Assembly (NCBI GenBank): GCA_022496185.1
Contig: WTXG01000116.1
Location: 1-64,000, forward strand
Reading direction: 5' to 3'
Length of the DNA: 64,000 nt
Origin: Multifurca ochricompacta
Lineage: Eukaryota; Basidiomycota; Agaricomycetes; Russulales; Russulaceae
The notes beneath the pieces were generated by a model. It was not told where the DNA came from. It was given only the letters and a program-made list of their open reading frames with translations, and did not search any database. This document shows, one piece after another, positions 1 through 9,425 of the stretch. The position numbers and the translations under genes are program-made. Position 1 is the stretch's first letter. The number at the start of each line of letters is the position of its first letter.

Positions 1-1150
1 TACCCTGGCACACATCAAGAACTTCGCTCACCCTTTCACTCAAATCATCCATCAGACCCACCGAACACCTAGAATGTCGACTCCGAAGACTCTCGCCACC
101 AACATCTCGGCCGACAATGAAGTCTGAATCTGGCGCATTGCAACAGCCCTGGATGCCACCAACAAAGCAGCAATAATGTTTCCCGCAACAGCACCGATGC
201 TGCCTCTGCCACCAGCACTACCGAATGAAGACCCGATTGTTACAAGAAGTTGGAACGCACTTGCTGACACATGCACACTACACAGTCCAATGACAACCCA
301 AGAATCAAGTATTGACCTGACTCTCCAGTTCTGCCGACCCTGCAGCCATGTCAGTCGACACAGATCGTCATAGGTACACCCACCCTGGGCCGCCATTCGT
401 TCGAAACCACGTCCACTCAATGCACTACCAACACCAATGCATCAGGAGTAATGAAGGTCACACCTTGCATGCCAGGTTCGTAAGCTTTGACTACCAACAG
501 CATAACCCCAGGTCCCCGCCATGATGGGTGAGGGCCAGCCACCCCTTTTCTTTCATGCTCCATGCTAGAAACCACTCTCGAACCCACGACATCCCAATCC
601 TCCGATTTCGCGCTTCCAACAGCAACTCTTCGACATGGAGATGCCTCACACTGAACTGGTCAACACCGCACTCGACGACTTACACGATCTGAGAGTTTGG
701 GCTGAAGCGACAAGATTCCACATGACAACCAACGACCTAGACAAGGCGCATTGATATCTCGCCATGGCAAAGAACTCATTTCGCCCTCCACGCCAAGAAT
801 CACCAACAAGACCCACAACGCTCTACACCGAGTGGATCAACACCGCGCTGGACGACCTTCGCAACCCTGGGGTCTGGGCTGAGGTGATGAGATTCCGCAC
901 TGTGATGAACGATTTGGACGTAGCCCAGCAGGCCGTGGCCGCTGCACGAAAGCAAATAGAATAGCAGTCCAGACGATACGCACATCAACGCAAGCGCTGA
1001 CACGACGCAACACGTACCACTGAATCTATCCGACTGAACAAGCTCACAAGATTCACGCCGCACCCGAAACCACGTGCCACAACCATGAACCCTGCCGCCA
1101 CCGACATTCAATGACGTTTGGGGGCAAACGTCAGCCTACAGAAGGGGTAA
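1..1150 (+). pseudogene. 3' internal region of a Gypsy-A element, decayed ORF3
   Basis: This is the part of a Gypsy LTR retrotransposon that lies between the end of pol and the polypurine tract; the rest of the element is left of the window. No long frame survives. The clearest coding piece is at 764-963 and contains the motif ALDDLRNPGVWAE. A diverged copy of the same motif (ALDDL...VWAE) occurs at about 646-757, so the segment is internally duplicated. The same motif (ALDDLCDPGAWAE) occurs just upstream of the 3' LTR of the larger Gypsy-A element near 35400. The segment ends in the purine-rich run agaaggggtaa, the polypurine tract, directly before the LTR. Function of ORF3 is unknown. The reverse-strand frame over 52-420 is treated as a shadow. 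Confidence 0.6.
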
Positions 1151-1651
1151 TGTGACAGAATTCTCCCTGCAACGTTACTAATGACTTGACATTGTGTTTC
1201 ACCGGTGTTTTGCTTACTGAGGGCCTAACCCCTCCTAATTCTCCTTAGTTCTAGCTTGTTCTACTGCACAACCATTTAGATACTATGTCATAGTCCTAGA
1301 ACCTTCTATTTACTATGACATAGCTAGAACTACTTGTATTTAAAGTACAGTAAAGTAGAGAGACAGACCTAAGTCTGTTCTCTTGTGTTCAATCCAAGGT
1401 GCTTTCGACTTCATTGAACTCTCTCAGTAGAATCCCCACTTGAACTCTCCAAGATGTGACTTGGAGAGCCTTCGACCCCCTTGAACTTGTTGCAGGACTG
1501 AGTGTCCCTGCCGTCGACTTCGACTCTCATGTGTGCCCTTTGACTTCGTTAAGGGCTTGAACTGAACTTGCTCTTGCTGTGACCTTGAATCTTGACTTGT
1601 CTTGCTCCCTTTTGTTCAACTTCGACACAGTTCCCACACCTAACTGTGACA
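1151..1651 (+). mobile_element. 3' LTR of the left-edge Gypsy-A copy
   Basis: A 501-bp LTR with TGTGACAG...CTGTGACA ends, preceded by a polypurine tract. Its reverse complement recurs as the solo LTR at 26589-27079. To the right, Copia-1 coding sequence resumes immediately at CTAGG (1652-1656), the right-hand TSD; the left TSD is outside the window. It contains a TATA-like tatttaaag and two hairpins, one with stem CTCTCCAAG/CTTGGAGAG near 1446-1470. The insertion broke a Copia-1 reverse transcriptase gene. Confidence 0.85.
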
Positions 1652-2463
1652 CTAGGCTTGTAGCAAAAGGGTTCACCCAAGTAGAGGGGGTGGACTTTGA
1701 TGAAACTTTCTCCCCAGTCGCCAGATTTGAGTCTCTTAGACTATTATTAGTGTTGGCCACGCTTGAGGATTGGGAAATCCATCAAATGGATGTCAAATCG
1801 GCATTCCTACATGGCGATCTGGATGAGGAGATTTATATGGAGCAACCTGTTGGTTTTGTCGTTGCTGGACAAGAGTCCAAAGTTTGTAGGCTACAGAAAG
1901 CTCTGTATGGCCTCAAACAAGCTTCCCAAGCATGGAACTTACAATTCCATGCAGTTCTCAATGAACTGAGCTTTACTCGGACATACTCTGATGCAGGAGT
2001 ATATGTGTATCATCACCAAGAGGGGGATGGTTCACTTTTCGTCATTTTATATGTTGATGACATCACTATACTTGGGTCCTCCACTAAGAAGATTCAATGG
2101 CTGAAGGACTCTCTATCTAGCCGATATGAGATGACTGATCTTGGCAAAATCCAGTCTTACCTTGGAGTTAACATCACCAGGGATCGTCCTAACAAGACAC
2201 TGGATATTGACCAGACAGCCTATGTATCTTCAATAGTTGAGAGGTTTGGAATGGGGGATTCCAACCCAGTATATACTCCTCTACCCTCTGGCGTGGATGT
2301 TCATTTGGTCAAGTTTGAAGACCAGGCATCTACCTCTGATATTAAGAGGTATCAGCAGTTAATGGGGTCTCTGCTTTGGGTGCAGATTGGAAGCAGACCT
2401 GACATTAGTTTTGCTGTTGCATGCCTTAGCCAATTTGCTTCCAACCCTTCCCAGCAGCACATG
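1652..2463 (+). pseudogene. Copia-1 copy a reverse transcriptase fragment
   Basis: Encodes the Copia reverse transcriptase core. It starts within the TRLVAKGFTQVEG segment, followed by DETFSPVARFESLR, HQMDVKSAFLHGDL, GLKQASQAWN and the catalytic ILYVDDITILG. The left end is cut by the Gypsy-A 3' LTR and the right end by a Gypsy-C LTR inserted after the codons for QQHM, with TSD ACATG at 2459-2463 and 3371-3375. The frame itself is open across the fragment, so this copy is dead by insertion rather than by point mutation. A 28-bp piece (3371-3398) lies between the two solo LTRs and belongs to the same gene. Confidence 0.9.
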
Positions 2464-3370
2464 TGTCACAGCTCTACCTTATTTTTCCTTTTATTTTTCC
2501 CTTTTTGGATCACATGACTGTGGGAAGATTACCCAGCAGTCTCAACACGTGATCATGGGAATGTAGTCGTGACATGGATCATGTGACCGAGTCACATGTA
2601 ATAGTCACATGCTGCTTAGTCAGCACAAGAGCCACTCAACAATAACAAGTCGATTCTCTATTGTGTTTACCACAATAGGCAAGGCCCCACAGTCTAGACG
2701 GTTCTAGACCAAGTGGAGCTGTTATCAAGATAAGAAGAGTCCAGCCTAGAAGGTTCTAGGTAAGTGGAGCTCTAGATAAGGGCCCAGGTTGGGCCATGGC
2801 CAATTATAGCACAGAACCACATGTATCAGTAGATAGACGTGTTCCAGACCTAAGGGCTAGACTACATATCAGTTATCTACTCCACAGTGACGTCATTATG
2901 ACATCACACTGTGGAGCATGATCAGTCAGCAGAGTAAAGCAGCTTACAAATCACAAAGATAAGGCTCAGTCAGCAATACAGCTGACTGATACTTGCTGAT
3001 TCTTGCTTACACTTACTGCTTACTTCGTTACACTGAGAAATGTATATAAGACCCTCTGTAACAGCCTGTAGCCCCATCTTGTCCTCTTGGGGCTGCAGGT
3101 GAGTAACTGTCTACACGAGTTCGATACATAGTGCTAATGGCATACTGCCTCCCTGTGTGACTCGATCCTTTGGATCTTGTCCTCTTGGGGCTGCAGTTTC
3201 TTCCAGTTTCAGAACGCCGTCATCGTGGTTGCATAAACCACAGTGGGTGACACAGTTCCTGGTCATTACTTAACGCGTGACGTTTGCCTCCGCGGTACGC
3301 CCAACGACTTAGGTCACCACACCTTTGCCCTTCTTGATTACTAATTGTACACGGAGCTTCACCCGTTACA
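2464..3370 (+). mobile_element. Solo LTR, Gypsy-C family
   Basis: A 907-bp insertion with TGTCACAG...CCGTTACA ends and perfect 5-bp TSD ACATG on both sides, so it is a clean solo LTR. It has a TATA box (tgtatataag near 3045) followed by a hairpin around atcttgtcctcttggggc. That 23-nt hairpin segment occurs twice (3076-3098 and 3174-3196). The first copy is followed directly by a strong 5' splice-site sequence GTGAGT and a gtgctaat branch-like motif; the second is not. Related reverse-strand LTRs occur at 13117-13762. Confidence 0.85.
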
Positions 3371-3398
3371 ACATGCGACTAGCAAAATATGTCTTAGC

Positions 3399-3806
3399 TG
3401 TTGAGATGGACCCAAAGCCACCGGATCAACCCGAGTGGCATTACCGCCATGCACGCTTGTGGCGTGCTTTGACTGATTGATAAAGGACAATCCACAAATG
3501 CTCTTTATTCTCTCTTGTGACTGTAGGACAATGGACTTAGATAGTATTGTTCTACAAACTAGGATTACACTCTCTTTTAGTATTTAAGGACATCCCTTCG
3601 TGTAGTTGTCACTTCAGTTTTAACCAACTAAACTGAAGTGAGTATTACTTATCTTATCTCTTACCTTACTTAGTTAATGCGTTACATCACACAGTTATCG
3701 CTACTAAACTAGGTAAACATAATATTATCAGTTTTAACCAACTAAACTGAATTATCGCTACTAAACTAGGTAGCGCTTATCTAACTCGCTGCTGCTCAAA
3801 TCGACA
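3399..3806 (+). mobile_element. Solo LTR, Copia-2-like, with intron and fused copy
   Basis: A 408-bp insertion with ends TGTTGAGA...AATCGACA and perfect TSD TTAGC (3394-3398 and 3807-3811). Inside it the 23-nt segment A (3615-3637) is followed by GTGAGT, a 57-nt intron-like stretch ending CACACAG, and an 18-nt segment B (3695-3712). After a short GT...AG spacer the same A and B are fused without the intron (3729-3769). The A segment is an inverted repeat (CAGTTT...AAACTG). The layout equals that of the Copia-1, Copia-2 and Copia-3 LTRs although the sequences of A and B differ. Confidence 0.85.
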
Positions 3807-4337
3807 TTAGCTTATCTAAATGCTACAAAAGACTACAAGTTGCGCTATTCTGGAGGGAATGGTGAAGTAGGCCTTCATGGCTTTGCGGATTCCTCATGGG
3901 GAGATCAAGAGGACTGCCACTCCACCTCAGGCTATGTCTTTTTCCTTGCTAATGGAGCCATTAGCTGGTGTTCCAGGAAGCAGAAGACAGTAGCACAGTC
4001 CACCACTGAAGCTGAGTATATGAGCCTTGCAGAGGCTTCAAATCAGGCAGCATGGTATAGGACGTTCATGCAGGAATTGGGATATGAAGTTAGTTCACCC
4101 ATACAACTGCACTGTGACAACAAGGGTGCAGTAGATCTTGCATTAAACCCTGTCACAGGAAGGCAATCAAAGCACATACCAATAAAGTACCATGCCATTA
4201 GGGAGTATGTAGAATCACACCAGATTGACTTGGTGCGAACTCCCACTGGAGAAATGCTGGCAGATGGCCTTACAAAGTCTCTGCCTAGATCATCTTTTGA
4301 TCTTATGGTAACTGGATTTGGACTAGTGCTGGAATGA
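3807..4337 (+). pseudogene. Copia-1 copy a RNase H fragment
   Basis: Carries the RNase H of the Copia-1 polyprotein: GFADSSWGDQEDCHSTSGYV, the TTEAEYMSL motif, HCDNKGAVDLALNP and the C-terminal TPTGEMLADG region, ending in a normal stop at 4337. It removes RNA from RNA-DNA hybrids during reverse transcription. The piece was separated from the reverse transcriptase by the two solo LTRs. The 3' UTR runs to the polypurine tract catggaggga at 4579-4588. Confidence 0.85.
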
Positions 4338-4588
4338 AAGAGCTGGAATCTGGAGACTTTGTATACCAGTCTCACTTTCCCACCATGAGCACATTCTCGA
4401 CCTCAAAAGTGACGCAAGAGGTGTGTAGAGTTTGCATAAGCGAATATACACCTTGTATGCAAAGCTCACAAACCGCACTTGAGAGTTAGAGAAGTTGGAT
4501 CTCTGGCGATATGTTCATTCAATTGTGAACAGCGGTGTGCTCATTTAACTCATTTCCATTTATGATCAATGCCTTCACCATGGAGGGA

Positions 4589-5096
4589 TGTTGACACAGG
4601 ATGTGTCTGGAGATGCTTCAGGCATCTAAGGTTCGCTTCAGCTGTAGATTAGATTAGATTAGATTTCGGAGTATCGGACTTTTTATGTTATCTTTATTAC
4701 ATTTCTTTCTCACCTTACTCAGCTGATTAGTGATGGACTTAGTAATGCGCAGTAAGCATGTGATATCTCTTTGGCCAATGGCCTTTATCCCTCTCTGTTA
4801 TTTGTCTGGCACTTGTGGACTTATTCCCAGTGTGCACAGACCATTTCCCCTGGCCCCCATGGGTATATAAGGGTGTCTGTTTCGTCTCTTTCACTTCAGA
4901 GTTTCTTCAACCTCTGAAGTGTAAGTCTTACTATACTTCCTACTTTCCTTTGACTAACGTCTCTTGTAGATACTTGTCTTTCTAGGTCAGTAGTATAGTT
5001 AATATAGAGTTTCTTCAACCTCTGAAGTATACTTGTCTTTCTAGCCTCACTGCTACTAACCACAGTCAGTATAACCAGCAGCATGATTGTTTGACA
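4589..5096 (+). mobile_element. 3' LTR of Copia-1 copy a
   Basis: A 508-bp LTR with ends TGTTGACACAGG...TGTTTGACA after the polypurine tract. TATA box (gtatataag near 4862) is followed by hairpin segment A (4898-4920), an intron-like stretch with donor GTAAGT, branch GACTAAC and acceptor CTTGTAG (4921-4969), micro-exon B (4970-4985), a GT...AG spacer, and the exactly fused A-B at 5006-5044. Downstream a second branch-like and acceptor-like motif (ctactaaccacag) precedes tcagta. Confidence 0.9.
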
Positions 5097-5157
5097 CTGG
5101 GGAATTCATCTGGGCCCAAGGGCTTTTCTTTTAACTGTTCTTGGGTGCTTGGGGATG

Positions 5158-5961
5158 TCATAAGTGGAACTCTGCGATAAGGGCTGGGGAAAAGATGTTC
5201 CCAGCAGGTTCCCACAAGTTGTCAGAGTCTGGGAATCCTTTCCACTTAATCAGGTAATGTAGCTTGTGCCCTTGGCCCCTTTGTGTTGAGTCTAGAATGT
5301 GCTCCACTTCCCATTCCGCTTCTCCATTGATAAGGTCAGGTGGGGGTCTTGGGAAGTTCTCCCCATGAATGAAGGTTTCCTTGTACAGGGTCAGGAGTCT
5401 GGCATGGAAGACAGGATGGATCTTCCATTTGGGTGGTAGTTGGAGTTCATATGATATGTCTGACAGCTTCCTTTTGATCTGGAAGGGTCTGTGATGTTGG
5501 GGCACCAGCTTGGTTGTGGGATGGGATGTGTGAATATTTTTTCCTTTGAGCCAGACCCAGTCATTGGTCTGATAAGGTGTGAACGTGCTTGGCTGTGTAG
5601 ATAAGAGCTGTTGGGCCTTTATTAAATTTTCATTGGCCAATTGTCATAACTCCTTCCATTGGCCTATCCATTGAGCTACTGATGGAACATTCATGGGTTT
5701 GTCCATCCATGTGGTGCAGGGAGTCCATCCCATGATCAAGGAGAAGGGAGTGGCTTTCATCATTCCATTGGGCCATGAATTATGAGCAAACTCTGCAGTG
5801 GGAAGCCACTCTGCCCAGTCGTCTTGTTGTCCATTACACCAGAACCAAAGATACTGCTCCAGCCATTGATTCATTTGCTCTGACTGTCCATCTGTCTGTG
5901 GGTGGTATGCAGTGGATATGTTCTGTGTGATATCTAATGTTTTGCACAAAGCTTTGGTGAA
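5158..5961 (-). pseudogene. Gypsy-B copy a integrase C-terminus with chromodomain
   Basis: Reads leftward from the last part of the integrase core (TAYHPQTDGQSE, with the catalytic Glu region) through the GPY-like C-terminal domain into a chromodomain (EWEVEHILDS...LIKWKGFPDSDNLWEPA). Chromodomains of this group usually direct integration to marked chromatin. One in-frame TGA at 5644-5646 splits the frame; the corresponding codon would be CGA, fitting C-to-T decay at CpG. The upstream part is lost at the LTR junction at 5961/5962. Confidence 0.85.
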
Positions 5962-6458
5962 TGTGATAAACAGGCATGTGCACGCAGTAATACTGACTGT
6001 TGGAGTGTTAGTGTGTAAGGCTAGAACAAGTTATACTTCAGAGGAGAAGAAAACTCTATATTACTATACTACACACCTAGAACAAGTTATCTACAAGAGA
6101 CGGTTAGTTATAGGTAAAATAGTAAGTAGAGAGTGGGACTTACACTTCAGAGGAGAAGAAAACTCTGAAGTGTAAGAGACAAAACAGACACCCTTATATA
6201 CTACTCAAGGGATGGTCTGTGCGCAATGGAATACGCTAGAATGTACTACTGAGAGACAAAGGCCATTGGCCAGTGAGATATCACATGCTACACAGGATTA
6301 CTAAGGTACATCAGTCAGCTGCTGCGCATCGCGAGAAAGTAAGTAATAATGATATGGTAAAAAGTCCGAAACTCCGAATCAATATCTAATCTAATCTTGC
6401 ACAGCTTAGACCCTAACCTAGATGCCTGAAGCACCTCAAGACACATACCATGTCAACA
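5962..6458 (-). mobile_element. Copia-1-type LTR at a deletion junction
   Basis: A 497-bp reverse-strand LTR (TGTTGACATGG...TTTATCACA in its own sense). It has the A / intron / B / fused A-B layout: A at 6144-6166, intron with GTAAGT donor and CTTGTAG acceptor at 6091-6143, B at 6077-6090, fused copy at 6021-6057. The flanks are GTGAA on the left and CAAAG on the right, so there is no TSD. The Gypsy-B sequences on its two sides are about 3 kb apart in the complete copy. This fits recombination between two LTRs inserted at different places. Confidence 0.85.
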
Positions 6459-7563
6459 CAAAGCATGTCTGGAAATCCAGATAATCCTGCTGCTGTCTCC
6501 TAGCAGCATTTGTCCATTGGCTCCATGACTCAGGGTGATGGAATTGAATAATGTTCTTCACCAGGGGGTTGGGTAATCCCTGGGAGAAGAGGTCCAATGT
6601 GGCCTCTTCATTCACATCATACCCTGCTCTCTTGGCCAAGTTGCAGAATTTGGCTACATAACCATCCAAATCTCCTCTCTCCATTTTCAGGGTTTTTAAT
6701 TCTCTGGCAGCCTTCTGCTTGGCTTGCCCATCTGTGAAGGCATCTTTGAATCTCTGTGCCACTATATCCCACAGATCTTCATCTGTGGTCCTGGTTCCGG
6801 CTGTAATCCTGTCGTTCAGCCATTCTATCTGTTCCATTGTCCAGTCATCTATGGAGTCTCCTCTGATGAGTGAGAGGAAGAGGTTGGTACATTGGAAGGG
6901 GTTTACTATCTGCGGGATGTCATGATTGAAATTTTTGAACATCTCGAACTCGAGCATGAACTTTTTGCTCTGAGAATGATCACCAGTGAATGTAGTTGGC
7001 AGGACTCCCATAAGGTGTCCTGATGGGGGAGGGAGGTTTGGTGCTGGGACAACTGGAGCTGGGTCAGGTAACTGCATGGCAATGGTGGACATGATTGGAT
7101 AGGTGATAGTCAGGGTGTCTGAGGTTTGCCATGTGATCTGGGGAGAGACCAAAGCAGATGTTCTGAACATGGTACTCTTGGGTGCAACTGTCTGAGCTGT
7201 AAAACTGGTGGCTATGACTTGTGCATCTTCACTGCTTTCTTCAATATATTCTTCTGGTTCTGAATCAGTGATGATAGCTGGAGGATTATCTCTCCAAGGC
7301 CCTAAGCCGTATTCTGGTGGGGCAGGTCCTGTAGTAACCCAGGAATGGTGGCTCCTAGAGTAACAGATACAGTACCAAATCTGTTTCTCTTTGTCGTATT
7401 CAACAGGCTGGTACTGGTCATTGTGATAGATGTAGTATCCAAACTTGGTTTCAAAGTCTTTCCAGACAGCAGAGCCAAGGACTTGTTGTGAAAGATTATC
7501 CTCATCTCAGCAGTCGATGAGTTCTTTGTTGTGCAAGGTCTGGCTTTGACTGGATGAAGCCAT
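6459..7563 (-). pseudogene. Gypsy-B copy a gag
   Basis: Structural (capsid-like) protein of the element. The probable start codon is the ATG complement at 7561-7563, 22 bp from the LTR, giving MASSSQSQTL..., matched by the same start in the complete copy. An early in-frame TGA and frame breaks follow; the main intact stretch is 6459-7170 with the retrotransposon gag core (WTMEQIEWLND, TDGQAKQKAARELKTLK, LFSQGLPNPLVKNIIQFHHP). The zinc-knuckle end is lost at the LTR junction. The overlapping frame at 7302-7613 is an out-of-frame shadow. Confidence 0.8.
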
Positions 7564-7585
7564 GGTGGGGAGAGACTTGACTTAA

Positions 7586-8181
7586 TGTAATGCCTGGTGC
7601 GGGCATTCAGCACAATGTGTGACAGAGTCGCATAGCAAAACTATGAAGTCAAATGTACACTGTCTTTCAAGTGCATGGAGGTCAGATGAGAAGTCAACAC
7701 TAAGGAGCTAATCCCTTAGTGCCGGTGAGCAGAAGAGTGCCAGAAGCACTGAGACAATTCAAGGGTCAGGTCTTAGAGATCACCCAGAAGGTAATGCACC
7801 AAGTCAATTAAGAAGTCAAGTCTGAGGCATACAGGCTATCTAGACGGGCCTTATATATGTAGTAGAAGTCGGGGTCTTAATTGGAGTATTGTACTTGATG
7901 TATCAACAAAGTCATAATATAGCTAAAAGGGGACATGGGGCAAAGGTGGGCCAGATGAGAATATACATAGACGTATCTGGTATAATTGCAATTCTGGTGG
8001 GAAAATATGTAAGAGTTCTTGTGTAATATATGAGTCATAGATAAGCAAGAAGATGAGTCACAGATAAGGGAAAAACAAGTGTAAAGGGAAGCAAAAGCGT
8101 AATCAACAAAGGTCAAGCAAGGCCAAACAACAGGTCATGTGAAGGAAAAAGAAACAAGATGATGCAGCAGGGTTTGTAACA
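7586..8181 (-). mobile_element. 5' LTR of Gypsy-B copy a
   Basis: A 596-bp LTR, TGTAATGCC...TTTGTAACA on the + strand, aligned with the LTRs of the complete Gypsy-B copy (for example the shared ggagctaatcccttag-like segment). It directly abuts Gypsy-A sequence at 8182. The left half of the host site lies outside the window, so the TSD cannot be tested. Confidence 0.75.
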
Positions 8182-8289
8182 GTCAACCTCTACCAAGGAA
8201 CCTGGTACCACATCTGCCCCAACAACCTAGGACAGATTGAGGCTATTAGAACAGCCCCTAATGAAACCAAATTAAACACACCTAATATG

Positions 8290-8946
8290 GCCAGCACACC
8301 CCTAACCAAATGAATCCTTCAGCCACTATTTGAAGCACTACCCCCAGTCACTGATCCTAAGCCAATGATGACCCTCCCTGAACCACAACCTATACAAAGG
8401 CAATGCTTGGTCAGCCTGGAAGACCCAGACGAGGGACCTACCAAAATACTTGCCACATCCAAGGAAAATGCAGCTGGAGGGTGAGTTGAAGGGGTACCAC
8501 CCCCATTTTTCGATGGAAATTGAGCAACTGCTGAAGACTGGTGGACCCAAGTAGAACTTCACATCTTCCTGAATAACCATGCCACAATCATTAAGAATGA
8601 GGTATCACGAGTGTCATATGTGTTAGCCCTAATCAGAGGGCCAAAGGTTAGCCGATGGGTGACAGAGCAAACAAGATGGCTAGCCAACATTTCCTGCTCC
8701 AAAATTCAAGAACTGCACCCATGGGAGAAATTCCGACAAACGTTTGTGGCAGCCTTTGCTGATGTAGCCACAGGACAGAAGGCACTACAGGAGCTAGCCA
8801 ACCTTAGGATGACAAATGGAAATATCAACAATTACATTGCCAATTTCCACAGCCTCATGGCTCGGGCAGAGCTGTACCTGGATGACCCAGCCACGCATCA
8901 GAACTTCCAAAAGGGGTTACCATGACAGCTTGTACAAACTATGATC
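8290..8946 (+). pseudogene. Gypsy-A gag, first part
   Basis: Frame shared with the open stretch at 8611-8925. Visible gag core motifs are TAEDWWTQVELHIFL, GPKVSRWVTEQTRWL, WEKFRQTFVAAFAD and YIANFHSLMARAEL. TGA stops interrupt it near 8484 and 8521 and at 8923-8925; each lies where CGA would restore the frame expected for the family. It is then cut by a TRIM solo LTR at 8947. Before 8290 (8182-8289) only stop-rich sequence is seen. Confidence 0.75.
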
Positions 8947-9168
8947 TGTTGACACAGTCAGGTGTCGCACGATGCAACTCTGCATGACCTCATATAGGAG
9001 GTTGTGTACCACTATGAACCTGAGGCCGTGTAGCTCAGTGGTTTAGAGCACCGGACCCGGCTTGTCCAGAGGTCTTGGGTTCAATCCCCAACGTGGCCAT
9101 TTCTTTTCTAGTGTGTGAGCCAGGGTCCTGTTTAAGGTCCCTTGATCGGGGTGCGTGTTTAGCCAACA
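8947..9168 (+). mobile_element. Solo LTR of the tRNA-bearing TRIM
   Basis: A 222-bp insertion with TGTTGACAC...GCCAACA ends and perfect 5-bp TSD TGATC (8942-8946 and 9169-9173). It is the same length as each LTR of the complete TRIM at 17921-18454 and has a similar sequence, so this is a solo LTR of an older copy. It carries a tRNA-like segment with A and B boxes. Confidence 0.9.
9024..9099 (+). other. tRNA-like Pol III promoter segment in TRIM solo LTR
   Basis: The 7-bp acceptor pairing ggccgtg/cgtggcc, a D-arm with A box tagctcagtgg, and a T-arm with B box gggttcaatcc are all present, so the fold of a tRNA is clear. Compared with the younger copies the D-arm has an extra T (gtttag) and other changes. 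The anticodon arm does not fold into a standard 7-nt loop with U33, so a functional tRNA is unlikely. Confidence 0.75.
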
Positions 9169-9425
9169 TGATCACTCAGGACAGCCCCCAGACATTTGAT
9201 GAGATGGTGAACTCAGTGAGGAAACATCACGCAAACTGGATCTTTATGCAGCGCATGTTTGGGGACAAAATGTCAACCAGTAATAGGAACAATAACCAAG
9301 GGAACAAATTCATGCTTCCTTGTAGACGTGACCCAAATGCAATGGACATCAATGTCATCAAGAAGGTGGTTACCATGGAGGAGAAAGAACAATATAAGAA
9401 GGAGGGACACTGCTTCGAGTGTGGA
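9169..9425 (+). pseudogene. Gypsy-A gag, second part up to the zinc knuckle
   Basis: Continues the gag frame after the TRIM solo LTR (SPQTFDEMVNSVRKH, CRRDPNAMDIN, KEGHCFECG). The last residues are the first half of a CCHC zinc knuckle. The second half (QGHLVQDC) is found only at about 10190, so the knuckle was split by the insertion that follows. Confidence 0.75.

Larger units (their letters stand above)
1652..5096 (+). mobile_element. Copia-1 copy a (3' half), nested insertions
   Basis: Ty1/Copia element carrying reverse transcriptase, RNase H, 3' UTR and 3' LTR; gag, protease and integrase lie left of the Gypsy-A insertion and outside the window. It is interrupted by two solo LTRs (2464-3370 and 3399-3806), each with a perfect 5-bp TSD. 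Sequence is very similar to copy b (21531-30151) and copy c (50501-57059), which gives the uninterrupted alignment used to place each junction. The element sits in a Gypsy-B copy, with CTGGG following the LTR as the probable right TSD. Confidence 0.9.
5097..8181 (-). mobile_element. Gypsy-B copy a, internally deleted
   Basis: Reverse-strand chromodomain Gypsy element closely matching the complete copy at 38111-45557. It keeps the 5' LTR, most of gag, and the last part of integrase plus chromodomain. About 3 kb that would encode protease, reverse transcriptase, RNase H and most of integrase is missing and is replaced by a single Copia-1-type LTR (5962-6458). Its own 3' end lies beyond the Copia-1 copy at the left. 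It is inserted in Gypsy-A upstream of the gag region. Confidence 0.85.
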
